A stretch of 64,000 nucleotides of DNA from Methylotenera sp. (GTDB taxonomy: Bacteria; Pseudomonadota; Gammaproteobacteria; Burkholderiales; Methylophilaceae), in the NCBI GenBank assembly GCA_013141075.1, contig JABFRQ010000006.1, positions 104,248 to 168,247 on the forward strand. The letters are read 5' to 3'. How positions within the stretch are numbered: position 1 is the first letter of the stretch; each line of letters opens with the position of its first letter. The translations under genes were made by a program, and so were the position numbers. This document shows, piece by piece, positions 33,406-43,697 of this stretch. The notes under the pieces were generated by a model. The model was given only the letters and a program-made list of their open reading frames with translations, ran no database searches and was not told the DNA's origin.

Positions 33406-36400
33406 CTAAATCCATCCACGCAAAGCTTTTAGGCGAGTGTTTCGCTCTCGTGGTAGACTGTCTTTGATTGCTCGTTGGATGCTTACCCAGAGACCAAGCT
33501 GGAATCCATCTGCCGCTTGGTAATTTTTTGGCACCTTGGCATGCCCTTCGCGTTCTGCGAATTCTTTAAGGTAGCGAAATCCTATTTCCCAGCCATCTGT
33601 ACTCACAGTATGCTCATTCGAAACCCAACCCGGCAATGCTTCTAGTCGTGCTTTGCGTTCTGAAGACAGGCTGTCTTGTTTTGTTCGTTGATTACTCACC
33701 CACTGACCAAGGCGATAACCATCTGCCATTTTATAATCACTAGGAACTCTGGCATGCCCCTCGCGTTCTGCGAATTCTGTGAGGCAGCGAAATCCTTCTT
33801 CCCACTTTTCAGAGATAGCATCCCAAACCCAGCCAGACAATGCTTCCAGCCGTGCTTTGCGCTCTGGTGGCAGTCTGGCTTTTGGATTTCGTTGGATGCT
33901 TACCCAGAGACCAAGGTGGTATCCATCTTCCGCTTGGCAATTTCTAGGCACCTTGGCATGCCCCTCGCGTTCTGCGAATTCTTTAAGGTAGCGAAATCCT
34001 ATTTCCCAACCATCTGTACGAGCAACCCCAACCCAACCAGGCAAGACTTCTAGTCGTGCTTTGCGTTCTGGTGATAGGTTGTCTTGATTTGCGCGTTGAG
34101 TATTCACCCAATTACCAAGGCGATAGCCATCTGCTGCTTTGTAAGCACTAGGAACCCTGGCATGCCCCTCGCGTTCTGCGAATTCTTTAAGGTAGCGAAA
34201 TCCTATTTCCCAACCATCTGTACGAGCATCCCAAATCCAACCAGACAATGCTTCCAGTCGTGCTTTGCGCTCTGGTGATAGGTTGTCTTGATTTGCGCGT
34301 TGTCTAATTACCCAACTTCCAAGGTTGTACCCATCTGTCGTTTTATATCTCTTAGGAATTTTTGCATGACCTTCACAATCTGCGAAGTTCTTAAGATAAC
34401 CAAATCCATCTTCCCAATTGTTTGCACGAGCATCCCAACTCCACCCTGGCAACGCTTCTAGCCGTGCTTTGTACTCTGGTGATATTAATAGGCTATGTAA
34501 TAGGCCAGTCCATCCTAATGTCTCCAGTCGTGCTTTGCGCTCCAGAAAAGAGTTATCTTTTTCTGCTGCCGCACGCTGTTTGCTTACCCAGGAACCGAGT
34601 CTATATCCATCTACCGTTTGATAACTGTTGGGAACTTTGGCATGCCCCTCTCGATTTGTGAATTCTTTCAGATAGTAAAAACCTTCCTCCCATGCGCCCT
34701 CATGCACACTCCAACTCCATCCGGTTAATGCTTCTAGTCGTGCTCTGCGCTCTGGCGAAATACTGTCTTGCATTACTCGCTGAACCTGTACCCAGCTACC
34801 AAGCCTATACCCATCTGATGTAGTATATAGCGCAGGAGGCAAACAATGTTTCTCTCGTTCCAAGAACACCTCCAGCAACCCAAACCAAAAATTCCACGAT
34901 GCCGTGACCTGCTCGACTAGATAAGTGCGTAACGCACTGCTAAAGTTGTGATCTACGGTGGCAGGTAAATCGAAGCTGATTTTACGCAGGCTATCAGCGC
35001 TGATGCTTTTGCTAGACCGCCTTCCAAGCTCGGTTCTAATTTGATCCAACTCATAAGCCAGCACATCATCATGCGCTTTTAGTGCGTTTAGTACATCCCA
35101 TATCGGTTTGAAGTTGCTCGCTTCTATGGTGTCTTCAGCATTTTTACCCGCTGCGATAAACACAGGTAGTACAATCGTGCCCATTTTTTTATCTGGGCTA
35201 AGGCGTATGGCACGGCCTACTGCTTGAATAATGTCCACCTGACTACTACGTGGGTCAATAAATGCCACACCATCCAGCGAGGGCACATCTACGCCTTCTG
35301 ACAAGCATCGCGCATTGCTCAACACGCCGCGTTCGTCTGCATTGAGGGCTTTGAGTTGATCTAGCTTAATCTTGCGTTTATTGGCAGGCATGTTGCCAGA
35401 AACAAAATCTGCGCACAGAGTTCCGCTGGGGCGATGTTCGTCGCTAATCCATGCCATGGTTTGCTGAATGTCGTTGGTGAATGCTTCGGCACGATTAACG
35501 CGGCTGTGAAAGCTGATGATGCGTTTGAGGTCGTAGTCTTTAATGGCCTTGAGCAGGCCAATTTGAGCGGCAAGTGATTCGCTATCGGTTTCAATACCAG
35601 TACTGGTGGTGACCAGGTCGCGGTTGACGATCCACTGCGCAATGGTGGGGTCATCCACACCAATAATCACTACGCGGTAATCGGTGAGCAGTTTATTTTC
35701 AATGGCTTTACCGAACGGCAGAGCATACAGTACCTCGCCAAACAGGGTGGCGTTATCCATGCCGATGACTTCAACACCGCGATCTTCGGCGGCTTTATGG
35801 ACGGTGCTGGAATAGGTACGCGGGGTGGCAGTGGAGAATAGTCGCTTGGTGCTGCGGATTAGCGTGTTATCCAGTATGGTGGTGAATTCGCTGCCGACCT
35901 TGCCTGCGCAACGGTGTGCTTCATCTGCTACCACTAGATTAAAAGCAGGGATTGTTGAATCAGTTTGGGCAGTGGCAATAATAGAAGAAGATTGGTAGGT
36001 AGAAAAAACCACGCGATTACCTGCGCCACTGAGAAAGCGTTTTACCTCGTTAGCATCTGAGGTAACAGGAAAAGCAAGATCAGCCACGCTGTGAATGGCT
36101 TCATCATTCCCTTTGCTGCCAACGGTTTGATCTGAGCAAACACACAGCACTTCAAACGGGGTAGTTGCTGCAAATGTCCATTCGCGCAACAGTTGCGAGA
36201 GCAAACCTAATGACGGAACAAATACCAAGGTTCGTTGTGCGTTGAGTGCTTCCTTTACCCACAACGTGACGTAAGTTTTACCCGTGCCGCAGGCCATGAT
36301 GAGCTGCCCACGGTCAGCCGTTTGCAAGCCTTGCACAACAGAGGCAATAGCTTCAATTTGATGGTCACGCGGCTCAGGCTGCACCTTACGTTTTGCTTGC

Positions 36401-36855
36401 GAAAGCTCACCAAGATTGGCGGGATATTCCAGCACTGAACGCTCAAAATCAGATAGTAAAAAGCGAATGACTGGTTTTTCTTGTCCATCACAAACTTGCT
36501 TGGCGTTACCGCCAATGCCATCGGTAGTGGCGATCAACAGGCGGTGCTGGATGAGCGGTCGGTTCGATTCGCTGAGAAATTTATCAACATCGTGTTTGGT
36601 AATGTCGTAGTCAGGTGAATAGCACTTGGCTTGCACCGCCCAGCACTCGCCGTTCTTATGGCGAAACACAAGGTCAATGCCACAATCTGCACCCCAGCGT
36701 TCTGGCCATTCCTCCCACAGCCATATCTGGTCAACTTGCGTTGACCATTCAGGATCAGTTTTGAGGAACCATTTAACGAAATGCTCAAATTGCTTGCCGC
36801 GTTTGGCTGGGTCTGAATCTAGGCTACTGTAGAAATTAGAAAAGGTACTGGTCAT
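33406..36855 (-). CDS. Mrr-type nuclease/DEAD-box helicase with helicase-associated repeats
   Basis: A 1149-residue protein. Residues 15-140 form a restriction-endonuclease-like domain (D61 in GIDLVF, then Q75-A-K77 in AVQAKCY). A superfamily 2 helicase follows: DHQIEAI (Q-motif-like), Walker A ACGTGKT (188-194), DEAH (311-314), FSTATPR (340-346) and QAVGRAIR (544-551). From about 653 to the end come seven tandem repeats of about 68 residues (helicase-associated, HA). No methyltransferase is present, so it is not a classical type I or III system. A single-protein defence or DNA-processing role is likely. The TAG stop may be a later nonsense mutation, since an eighth repeat lies beyond it. Confidence 0.85.
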   Translation of the reverse strand: MTSTFSNFYSSLDSDPAKRGKQFEHFVKWFLKTDPEWSTQVDQIWLWEEWPERWGADCGIDLVFRHKNGECWAVQAKCYSPDYDITKHDVDKFLSESNRPLIQHRLLIATTDGIGGNAKQVCDGQEKPVIRFLLSDFERSVLEYPANLGELSQAKRKVQPEPRDHQIEAIASVVQGLQTADRGQLIMACGTGKTYVTLWVKEALNAQRTLVFVPSLGLLSQLLREWTFAATTPFEVLCVCSDQTVGSKGNDEAIHSVADLAFPVTSDANEVKRFLSGAGNRVVFSTYQSSSIIATAQTDSTIPAFNLVVADEAHRCAGKVGSEFTTILDNTLIRSTKRLFSTATPRTYSSTVHKAAEDRGVEVIGMDNATLFGEVLYALPFGKAIENKLLTDYRVVIIGVDDPTIAQWIVNRDLVTTSTGIETDSESLAAQIGLLKAIKDYDLKRIISFHSRVNRAEAFTNDIQQTMAWISDEHRPSGTLCADFVSGNMPANKRKIKLDQLKALNADERGVLSNARCLSEGVDVPSLDGVAFIDPRSSQVDIIQAVGRAIRLSPDKKMGTIVLPVFIAAGKNAEDTIEASNFKPIWDVLNALKAHDDVLAYELDQIRTELGRRSSKSISADSLRKISFDLPATVDHNFSSALRTYLVEQVTASWNFWFGLLEVFLEREKHCLPPALYTTSDGYRLGSWVQVQRVMQDSISPERRARLEALTGWSWSVHEGAWEEGFYYLKEFTNREGHAKVPNSYQTVDGYRLGSWVSKQRAAAEKDNSFLERKARLETLGWTGLLHSLLISPEYKARLEALPGWSWDARANNWEDGFGYLKNFADCEGHAKIPKRYKTTDGYNLGSWVIRQRANQDNLSPERKARLEALSGWIWDARTDGWEIGFRYLKEFAEREGHARVPSAYKAADGYRLGNWVNTQRANQDNLSPERKARLEVLPGWVGVARTDGWEIGFRYLKEFAEREGHAKVPRNCQAEDGYHLGLWVSIQRNPKARLPPERKARLEALSGWVWDAISEKWEEGFRCLTEFAEREGHARVPSDYKMADGYRLGQWVSNQRTKQDSLSSERKARLEALPGWVSNEHTVSTDGWEIGFRYLKEFAEREGHAKVPKNYQAADGFQLGLWVSIQRAIKDSLPRERNTRLKALRGWI
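33409..34896 (-). repeat. Tandem ~204-base repeats encoding the helicase-associated domains
   Basis: Seven in-frame units of about 204 bases (68 codons) encode the pattern W-x2-GF-x2-L-x-EF-x-REGHA-x-VP-x12-LG-x-WV-x2[16 protein letters not shown]. Units at 33955 and 34159 are almost identical over some 70 bases, which points to recent duplication or gene conversion. Unit 2 contains a leftover partial unit from a collapsed repeat. These are coding repeats, not CRISPR. Confidence 0.9.
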
Positions 36856-37251
36856 TTTTCATTTAATTATTTTGTTTTATTATGGTGCTGAAAAATTCTT
36901 CACATGTTTATTAAGCAAGATTCTTTGATTGATTAATTTACAATCATCCATGATTATGTACCACAGAGGCTAGTAAAATATTAACCATCATACTAACATG
37001 CTGGCGGCAACATAAAAGGGGATCTGTAGCGACAAGCAGACATCGTGTATTCTAGACATGCATCTTGTTGCAACTGATTTAAAGTTCCTTCAAGAAAGTA
37101 TAGGTGGCCGTTTTGAGACTATTTTAGGTGGTTCTTTTGCGGCTATTTATGAGCGGCTCTATTGAGTAAGTATACGAAGGTAGTTCAGCCACTCTTACCA
37201 AGCTTCCGCTTTGGGCCCAAATACGACATTAGGTCTAAAGTCTAGCAATAT
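36856..37251. other. Intergenic region between the helicase and RND genes
   Basis: No supported gene in about 400 bases. The helicase promoter should lie at its left end. A 36-codon frame starts at 37058 but resembles no family. The stretches near 37026-37050 and 37195-37235 (CAAGCAGACAT, GCTTTGGGCCCAAA) look like worn non-coding repeat DNA. I see no transposase, integrase or tRNA here. Confidence 0.4.
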
Positions 37252-40200
37252 TCAAATCTCTCTAACTTTCTCAAACTTACCAACGTGCAACATTATCGTT
37301 GGCAAAATTAGTAAATTCAAAATAGTAGAAGTGACCAAGCCGCCGACAATAATGGTGGCCATTGGGCCTTCAATTTCTCGGCCAGGTTGGCCGCTGCCTA
37401 AGGCTAATGGCAGCAAGCCAAGGGCTGTAACAAGCGCGGTCATTAAAATAGAAGGTAGGCGTTCAGATGCGCCGCGGATGCAGGTTTCTAAGCCCCATAC
37501 GCAGTTTTCTTCATCAATTAAATGTTGGTAGTGCGATACCATCATAATGCTGTTGCGTAGCGTAATGCCAAATAGCGTTACAAAGCCGACGAGTGAGCCT
37601 AATGAAATCCAGCCGCCTGTAAACATGGCCGCTAGCACGCCGCCGATGAGCGCGAAGGGTAGGTTGGCGAAGGTGAGTAGTAAGTTGCGTAGTCGCCCAA
37701 ATGCAATGTAGAGCATGAGGAAAATACCAACGCCAGCAAGTAGTGAATGCACAATTAAATCTTCACGCGATTTTGCGTTGGCTTCGGCTTCCCCCGTGTA
37801 GGTGACAAAGTTATTAGGCGAAAATTGCACCTCTTTTTTGATGCGTGTTTTCATTTCATTGGCAAAGCTGCCGATGTCGCGATTATTGATATTGCAGGTA
37901 ACAGTTTGAATACGTTTTGCACCTGCGTGTAGAATTTTTGAACGACCATTTTCTTGGCTAATATTAGCCACTTCTCTTAGATAAATAATTTTTCCGTCAG
38001 GGTTTTTAAGCGGTAAATTGCCAATTTCACGTAAATCATCGCGCACAATGCGGCCAAACATCACGTTGACGCTGGTTACTTGGTTACCTTGGTAAATTTG
38101 CGTGGCTTGCACGCCTTCATATGCGGCTTGAATGTTTTCAAGCACATCTAACGATTGCAACCCGAAAAGTGCTAACTGCTCTGGGCGCAGGCGTATGGTG
38201 AGTTCTGGCGTGCCTGGGGGCGATTGTATTTGCACATCTGCCACGCCAGAAATGCTACCTAGTATGGTGGCTACTTCACGCGCATCGCGGTCTAGCGCAT
38301 CTAAATCTTGCCCGTGAATGTTAATCACCATGGCGGCGGTATAGCCAGAAATGGTTTCTTCAATACGCTCGGTTAAAAAGGTATTTATGGCAAAGGTGAC
38401 CCCAATAAAGCCTGTTTCGGCAATGCCGTCGCCGTCATCATCTATTTCTTCACCTGCGAGTTCTTCACGTATGCGGTTCAAAATATAGCGCTGTTCTGGG
38501 CCTGTGGCATTGCCGAGTTCAATTTCAAATTCGCTGTAATGTGTGCCAAAAGTATCTGCCGCATTGGGAGCGCGCCCAACCCATTGGGTAACAGATTTTA
38601 CGCCTTTAATCTTACCGATTACTTTGGCTACTTTTGTACCAATGCGCAACGATTCTTGCGCAGAAGTGCCAGGTACGGCGGTCATGTGCATAATGTAATG
38701 GCCTTCATGCAAGCTTGGTATAAATTGGCTTTTGAATAACGGCAATATGCCTAAGCCTAGCGCGATGGCAATGGCGGCAATGCTAATGACCGATACATAA
38801 TGGCGCTCTATGCGGTGTAGCAGGCGCACATAACCTTTTTTCATCCATTTAATGAGCGGTGGGTCTTCGCTATCTAACTTACCACGTGAAAATAATAAGT
38901 AACACAGCGCTGGCGTTACGGTAAGCGCAACGACTAATGAAGCGACAATTGCACTGATATACGCATAGCCCAAAGGCGCAAATAGCTTGCCTGCCACGCC
39001 AGATAAGGTGAGTAGTGGTAGAAAAACCATCACGACAATAATGGTGGCATATACCACAGAGCTACGCACTTCCATTGATGCGTTAAATACCACTTTGTGC
39101 GCGGGTAAAGGGTTCGCGAGTAGGCGGTTTTCACGTAATCGGCGAAAGATGTTTTCGGTATCAATAATCGCATCATCCACCACCTCGCCCAAGGCAATAG
39201 CTAAGCCGCCTAGCACCATAATGTTAAGCCCTGTGCCAAAATAACTCAGCACAATGGTCGCGGCGAGTAATGAAAGTGGAATGGCGGTGGCAGAAATAAA
39301 CGCGGTACGCACATTAAACAAAAACAAAAACAGTACGGCAATCACTAATGTAGAGCCGATTAAAATATCCGTTTTAACGCCATCAATAGCGGTTTCAATA
39401 AAGTTAGCAGGGCGAAAAAGCGTGGGGTGAAAGGTAATAGCTTGCGCTTTCAGCTCTGGCTCAAGTTCGTGCATGGCTTTTTCAACCGCCTCGGTCACCG
39501 CTTTGGTATTGGCGCCTAGCTGGCCTTGCACAGAAAAATACACACCTTCTTTACCATCAATCGCGGCCGCGCTAATGGCGGGCGCTGCGCCTTCAATCAC
39601 TTGGCCTAAATCACTTAAGCGCACCGTTTGGCCATTACGATGCAAAATCGGCATTTGCGCCAGCTGCTTCACATTTTTGGCTTGGCCTTCAGTGTTAATT
39701 AAAATGCGCTGATTATTATTTTCAATATAACCTGCGCCGCGCACACCCGTTACACGTGCTGTGGCGGCTAATACTTCTTGAATCGACAAGTTATAGCGTA
39801 TCAGTTTACTAGGCTCAACTAGAATTTGAAATTGGCGTACATCGCCCCCCAACACGTTCACATCTGCCACACCAGGTACCGCCATAATGTGCGGGCGTAT
39901 TGTCCAATCTACCAGCGTGCGTAGCTCCATGAGCGAGCGTTTATCTGAAGTAATGCCCATGCCCAACACCGTGCTGGCGCTTGATGCCAGCGGCGTAATG
40001 TTTGGCACAATGTTTTTTGGCAATTGATTCGCAAGCGTAGCTAAACGCTCGGCCACCACCTGCCTATTGCGGTAAATGTCAGTATTTTCATTAAAAATAA
40101 TGGTAACAATAGATAAGCCTGGAATAGACTGCGAACGCATAGATTCGACGCCCACCGTGCCAGAAACTGTGGTTTCAATCGGCTGGGTAACAAGTTGCTC

Positions 40201-40383
40201 AACTAAGCTGGCAGATAAACCTGGGGACTCCGTTTGAATAACCACCTGCGTGGGCGAAAACTCTGGAAAAACATCTAAATTAGCACGGCTTAAACCATAT
40301 AAGCCGTACGCCACTAATAGGCAAGCCAAGCCAATCACTACCCCGTGAAAGCGAATGGAAAAGCGAACGAGGGCAGACATCAT
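37252..40383 (-). CDS. RND efflux permease, heavy-metal (CzcA/CusA) type
   Basis: A 1043-residue inner-membrane transporter of the HME-RND type. It has the N-terminal membrane segment, the paired porter domains (VEQLVTQPIETTVSGTVGVE, GTSAQESLRIGTKVAKVIG), a second half starting near the HSLLAGVGIFLMLYIAFG segment, and the proton-relay helix LAIALGEVVDDAIIDTENI. This carries the acidic GEVVDD form rather than the CzcA DFGLIVDG form. It pumps cations or other substrates from periplasm or cytoplasm out through the OMF. It is the last gene of a three-gene operon with OMF and adaptor upstream. Substrate unknown. ATGs lie at 40383 and 40380. Confidence 0.93.
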   Translation of the reverse strand: MMSALVRFSIRFHGVVIGLACLLVAYGLYGLSRANLDVFPEFSPTQVVIQTESPGLSASLVEQLVTQPIETTVSGTVGVESMRSQSIPGLSIVTIIFNENTDIYRNRQVVAERLATLANQLPKNIVPNITPLASSASTVLGMGITSDKRSLMELRTLVDWTIRPHIMAVPGVADVNVLGGDVRQFQILVEPSKLIRYNLSIQEVLAATARVTGVRGAGYIENNNQRILINTEGQAKNVKQLAQMPILHRNGQTVRLSDLGQVIEGAAPAISAAAIDGKEGVYFSVQGQLGANTKAVTEAVEKAMHELEPELKAQAITFHPTLFRPANFIETAIDGVKTDILIGSTLVIAVLFLFLFNVRTAFISATAIPLSLLAATIVLSYFGTGLNIMVLGGLAIALGEVVDDAIIDTENIFRRLRENRLLANPLPAHKVVFNASMEVRSSVVYATIIVVMVFLPLLTLSGVAGKLFAPLGYAYISAIVASLVVALTVTPALCYLLFSRGKLDSEDPPLIKWMKKGYVRLLHRIERHYVSVISIAAIAIALGLGILPLFKSQFIPSLHEGHYIMHMTAVPGTSAQESLRIGTKVAKVIGKIKGVKSVTQWVGRAPNAADTFGTHYSEFEIELGNATGPEQRYILNRIREELAGEEIDDDGDGIAETGFIGVTFAINTFLTERIEETISGYTAAMVINIHGQDLDALDRDAREVATILGSISGVADVQIQSPPGTPELTIRLRPEQLALFGLQSLDVLENIQAAYEGVQATQIYQGNQVTSVNVMFGRIVRDDLREIGNLPLKNPDGKIIYLREVANISQENGRSKILHAGAKRIQTVTCNINNRDIGSFANEMKTRIKKEVQFSPNNFVTYTGEAEANAKSREDLIVHSLLAGVGIFLMLYIAFGRLRNLLLTFANLPFALIGGVLAAMFTGGWISLGSLVGFVTLFGITLRNSIMMVSHYQHLIDEENCVWGLETCIRGASERLPSILMTALVTALGLLPLALGSGQPGREIEGPMATIIVGGLVTSTILNLLILPTIMLHVGKFEKVREI

Positions 40384-40405
40384 GATTTAAAAGCTACCTT
40401 CAAAA

Positions 40406-41506
40406 TCAATCCTCATTTTCATTTTTAATCTGGTATTTTAATTCTTCAGATAACAATAATTGTGCGCCGCGAATGACTAATTCATCGCTAGCATTGAACC
40501 CCGTAGTGTTAAACCAGCCATTGGGTTGCATGTTTTCAATTTCAATTTCTGTACTTATTAGGCGGCGAATAAACTTATCTTCACCTTGTTTTTCGGCGGC
40601 CATTTTTTGATAAACCCAAGCTTGGTTGGCATACCACACTACCGCTACGTGCGGCACAATGACGCCTGTAACGGCTTTGCTAGGCGCGTCAAGATTGGCC
40701 GTAACGCGCATACCCACGCGCAGATTGTTTGCTGGCGCTTGGTAAAAATACGTTTTACCTTGAATTGTGCTATCCGATTGCGGCGCATCTGAAATCAATT
40801 GCGCTTTAATAGCTTGCCCTTGTGCGCCCATTGCCGTCACTAATAACAAGGTATTTTTGCTAGGTGTAGCATCAAAAGGCAGGGTGACTTTTAACAACAC
40901 TGTACGATATTGCAATAACTGTTGAAGCACATTGTTGGTGGCGGTTTGCGTTGCCATGTTAGCAAGCGTAGTGCCCCATTGTTGGCGCATGCCATCACGA
41001 ATACCATTGGCTAATGTGGCAGATGCAGCCAGTTTGGCTTGGTCATTTTTGAGCGCTGCCTCAGCCTCTTGTAAAACGCGGTCTGATACATTTTTATCAT
41101 CTAGATTAAGCAATGTTAGGCGATTTACATTTTGCTGCGCACTAGCAATTGCGGTGCGTACCACATTGCCCTCAGCCAACGCAGCTAAATAACGTGTGCG
41201 TAACTCCACCAAGCCATCAATTGCCTCTACCGTGCCAAAAGAAGCAGTAGTAGATTGGTGTGACGTGGTTTGTAATTTAGCCGTAACGATGCCGCTTTGT
41301 AGCTGCGAGGTGGTTGGTAATATAAGCGTTGCCGCGCCCTTATTATCACTATTGTTATCGGCAATGAGTGTGCGTGTTTCAACGCCTTCTTCAGCCTCTG
41401 AGTTGGCTTCTTCGTATTCGTCTTTACCAACAAACACCAAAAACCAAAACAATATGACGATAATAATGGCTTGTAAGCCTATGATAATACTTGCTTGACG
41501 ACTCAT
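40406..41506 (-). CDS. RND periplasmic adaptor (membrane fusion) protein
   Basis: A 366-residue adaptor: one N-terminal membrane anchor (IIIGLQAIIIVILFWFLVFV), an acidic stretch (YEEANSEAEEGVE), and a central alpha-helical hairpin region rich in Ala/Gln (about 110-185) flanked by barrel domains (LPFDATPSKNTLLLVTAMG, NNLRVGMRVTANLDAPSK). It bridges the inner-membrane pump and the outer-membrane channel. GAGAG just inside the upstream gene serves as its ribosome-binding site. It ends 22 bases before the RND gene. No His- or Met-rich metal-binding segment is seen, so metal specificity is not proven. Confidence 0.87.
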   Translation of the reverse strand: MSRQASIIIGLQAIIIVILFWFLVFVGKDEYEEANSEAEEGVETRTLIADNNSDNKGAATLILPTTSQLQSGIVTAKLQTTSHQSTTASFGTVEAIDGLVELRTRYLAALAEGNVVRTAIASAQQNVNRLTLLNLDDKNVSDRVLQEAEAALKNDQAKLAASATLANGIRDGMRQQWGTTLANMATQTATNNVLQQLLQYRTVLLKVTLPFDATPSKNTLLLVTAMGAQGQAIKAQLISDAPQSDSTIQGKTYFYQAPANNLRVGMRVTANLDAPSKAVTGVIVPHVAVVWYANQAWVYQKMAAEKQGEDKFIRRLISTEIEIENMQPNGWFNTTGFNASDELVIRGAQLLLSEELKYQIKNENED

Positions 41507-41507
41507 G

Positions 41508-42908
41508 TTAACTCTCTTTTATGCCCATGCCAGTGAGCGGTATTTGCAAGGTATTTTCTAATTGATCTAGCGATTTCATGAGTTGAAAATGTGCCAAAAT
41601 CACATTTTTTTCTGCGGCAATATTTTCTAATTTTGCATAAGTGAATTCTAGCCTATCAGCCTCGCCAGCCGCTAGTTTACGTGCCATGCGCTGTGTATTT
41701 TCGTTTTGTTTGGTTTGCAATTGTTGTTTATTTTGCAATGCATACGTTGCTTGCATGACCTCAGTGTGGGCAATATTTGCGTCTAATACCACCTGTGCTT
41801 GTAAAGCCTCAAACTGCGCTGCTTCAACTTCGCGCAGTTGTGTGGCTTCTGCAATGCCTAATTTATTTTTGTTTAAAAATTGCAATAAGCTAGAAACCCC
41901 AAGCGACCAAACGTTATCGCCAAAATCAAAGGCGTAACCTGGACTAATGATAATATCAGGTCGTTGTTTGGCGATTTCTAGCTTGAGTTTAGCTTCTGCC
42001 GCCGCGTAGCGTTCAAGCGCAATGCGAATATCTAAGCGGTTGAGTAGGGCAGCAGTGCGTAAATTAGCCGTTGGAATATTAACTGTTTGCTTGACGCTAT
42101 CGCGCTCTTCTAGCTGCATTTTCATTACTTTTTCTAGTGGCAAGCCTAAGTTACCCGCCAGTTTTGCTTGCAATACACGCTTATTATCATGCGCCGTATT
42201 GAGCATGGTTTGAATGGCTTGTAGTTGCAAATTGGCCGCGCTTAACTCCACATTTGAAGCCGCGCCAACATCTACGCGCTTTTGAAATAGACTCACAATT
42301 TCTTGCCGAAGCGCTCTCTCATCATCTAACACGTTAATTTGATGAAAGTTAAATTGCAATTCAGAACGCGTTTGCGCAATATTGTTGCGCAATTGCCAAG
42401 CAGTTTGCGCAATTCCTAACTTGGCAGCTTGCGATAAATGTCGCGCATTTTCAATGCGAATGTCGCGTTTATTGTTACTTTCTATCGGAATATCAATGCT
42501 CAAGCCAAATGCAAACGGCTTTTTAGCTTCATCGTCACTGTGCGCTAAATGCCCATTGATGGTTGGTAGAGTTTTAGTGGCAGCTGCAAGCTCAGCAGTT
42601 TCTGCCGCGCGCCATTGTGCTCGTGCAACGTTTAAACTTGGGTGGAAAAATAAGGCGCAATAAGTCAGCGCGTCTAAATTCCATTGTTTGATTGGCAGCT
42701 GTGCAACGGTATAGCCATTGTTCAGTAGATATTGCTCAAATTGCGCATCGGTTGGGCTATTTCGCTCAAATGCGACTACACTTTTTGTTGGGTCTAGCGG
42801 CTTGGGGGTGTATTGCTGAAGACTACAGGCGGTTAAAGAAGCGGAAGTTGCCGCTAACAAAAATAACGTAGACCAGGCATTAATAGTTAAGCGATTATGT
42901 TTAATCAA
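41508..42908 (-). CDS. TolC-family outer-membrane efflux lipoprotein
   Basis: A 466-residue outer-membrane factor with a lipoprotein signal (LLAATSASLTAC, lipidated Cys near 28). The long helical repeats of the TolC fold follow: LNVARAQWRAAETAELAA, the ELSAANLQLQAIQTML helix and the second-half VEAAQFEALQAQVVLDANIA. The only plausible start is TTG at 42908, because no in-frame ATG precedes the signal peptide. It is the first gene of the efflux operon and ends 2 bases before the adaptor start. Confidence 0.9.
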   Translation of the reverse strand: MIKHNRLTINAWSTLFLLAATSASLTACSLQQYTPKPLDPTKSVVAFERNSPTDAQFEQYLLNNGYTVAQLPIKQWNLDALTYCALFFHPSLNVARAQWRAAETAELAAATKTLPTINGHLAHSDDEAKKPFAFGLSIDIPIESNNKRDIRIENARHLSQAAKLGIAQTAWQLRNNIAQTRSELQFNFHQINVLDDERALRQEIVSLFQKRVDVGAASNVELSAANLQLQAIQTMLNTAHDNKRVLQAKLAGNLGLPLEKVMKMQLEERDSVKQTVNIPTANLRTAALLNRLDIRIALERYAAAEAKLKLEIAKQRPDIIISPGYAFDFGDNVWSLGVSSLLQFLNKNKLGIAEATQLREVEAAQFEALQAQVVLDANIAHTEVMQATYALQNKQQLQTKQNENTQRMARKLAAGEADRLEFTYAKLENIAAEKNVILAHFQLMKSLDQLENTLQIPLTGMGIKES

Positions 42909-42960
42909 GGCGGTTTAAGAAAAATGACTAAATGACAAGTAAGTGACGATACGGTGGAGG

Positions 42961-43209
42961 CTAGCCAACAATTTCTGCATGCACAGAACTTAGTGCATCT
43001 TGTAAAGTTTCTTCACTTAAGCCGTTAATAGTGGTTGCTAATAAATCTGCGGCCTCTACTGTGGTGATTGGCAAATCGTGACTATCCATCTCTGCAATCA
43101 GGCCAGCTGCAGCGCCAGTTACTTTTAATAATGATTGGCGCTCACGCATTAAAAGCTCTAATTCAGCGCGTAACATATTGATGTCATTTTGATTGATGGC
43201 GTTTTGCAT
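42961..43209 (-). CDS. Small hypothetical helical protein
   Basis: An 82-residue acidic protein, probably all-helical. The first helix (NMLRAELELLMRERQSLLKV) may form a coiled coil. The rest, with GAAAGLIAEMD and LSEETLQDALSSVHAEIVG, also reads as real protein. It lies 52 bases upstream of the efflux operon on the same strand and may be in its leader, but sequence gives no functional link. No family recognised. Confidence 0.6.
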   Translation of the reverse strand: MQNAINQNDINMLRAELELLMRERQSLLKVTGAAAGLIAEMDSHDLPITTVEAADLLATTINGLSEETLQDALSSVHAEIVG

Positions 43210-43431
43210 ATTTTTCAGCTTTATATAATGAGTGTATTTAAGTGTTATTCTCGCACAATCGTAGCAAAAATTGCTAGATAATCATGTGCGCCAGGCCTGA
43301 AATAGCGCTATGAAGGAAAAATATAGTTTTTTTGCTTTTTAGGTGTTCTTAGCATGCTATGTTGATATATAATGCCCGCTTGTTTGATTTGTACTAAATT
43401 TATGGCGGTAATATTTGAGCCGTAACTACCT

Positions 43432-43516
43432 GCGAGAGTGGCGGAATTGGTAGACGCACTGGTTTTAGGTACCAGCGTCGTAAGACGTGAGAGTTCGAGT
43501 CTCTCCTTTCGCACCA
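43432..43516 (+). tRNA. tRNA-Leu (anticodon TAG)
   Basis: An 85-base class II tRNA. The acceptor stem GCGAGAG pairs with CTTTCGC (one G-T). The anticodon stem CTGGT/ACCAG holds loop TTTAGGT, so the anticodon is TAG. A long variable arm is present, the T-loop is GTTCGAGTC, and an encoded CCA ends it. TATAAT at 43368-43373 is a likely -10 box. A strong terminator follows. Confidence 0.96.
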
Positions 43517-43521
43517 AATAT

Positions 43522-43557
43522 AAAGGGCTTCCTGTATAGGAAGCCCTTTTTTATTTT
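43522..43557 (+). terminator. Rho-independent terminator of tRNA-Leu
   Basis: AAAGGGCTTCCT and AGGAAGCCCTTT form a perfect 12-base stem with loop GTAT, followed by a T-rich tract. It directly follows the tRNA. Confidence 0.93.
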
Positions 43558-43616
43558 CCTAGGCATTCTTTAGGCAAGTTGAGGGTATGAATGTCTTTAA
43601 ATTAACAGACTAAAAT

Positions 43617-43645
43617 TTGTTAAGAAAAGTCTAATATGCTATAGT
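43617..43645 (+). promoter_or_regulatory. Probable sigma70 promoter for tig-clpP
   Basis: TTGTTA at 43617-43622 and TATAGT at 43640-43645 are separated by 17 bases. TG three bases before the -10 box makes it an extended -10. It lies 53 bases upstream of the tig ATG. Confidence 0.6.
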
Positions 43646-43697
43646 TTCCCGTTGAATTTAAGCTAACTTGTAAGTCTTTAAAATAGGAATTAACCGC

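Noticed and set aside
33409..34896. Regularly spaced repeats that could suggest a CRISPR array
   Set aside because: The period is about 204 bases, the repeats are coding in one frame and similar throughout, and there are no unique spacers or cas genes.
37058..37168. A 36-codon frame as a small gene
   Set aside because: No clear ribosome-binding site, no recognisable family, and the surrounding DNA looks like worn repeats.
31049..37251. Integrated plasmid, prophage or transposon
   Set aside because: No integrase, transposase, phage structural gene, flanking tRNA or direct repeats could be found, so only an accessory region is claimed.
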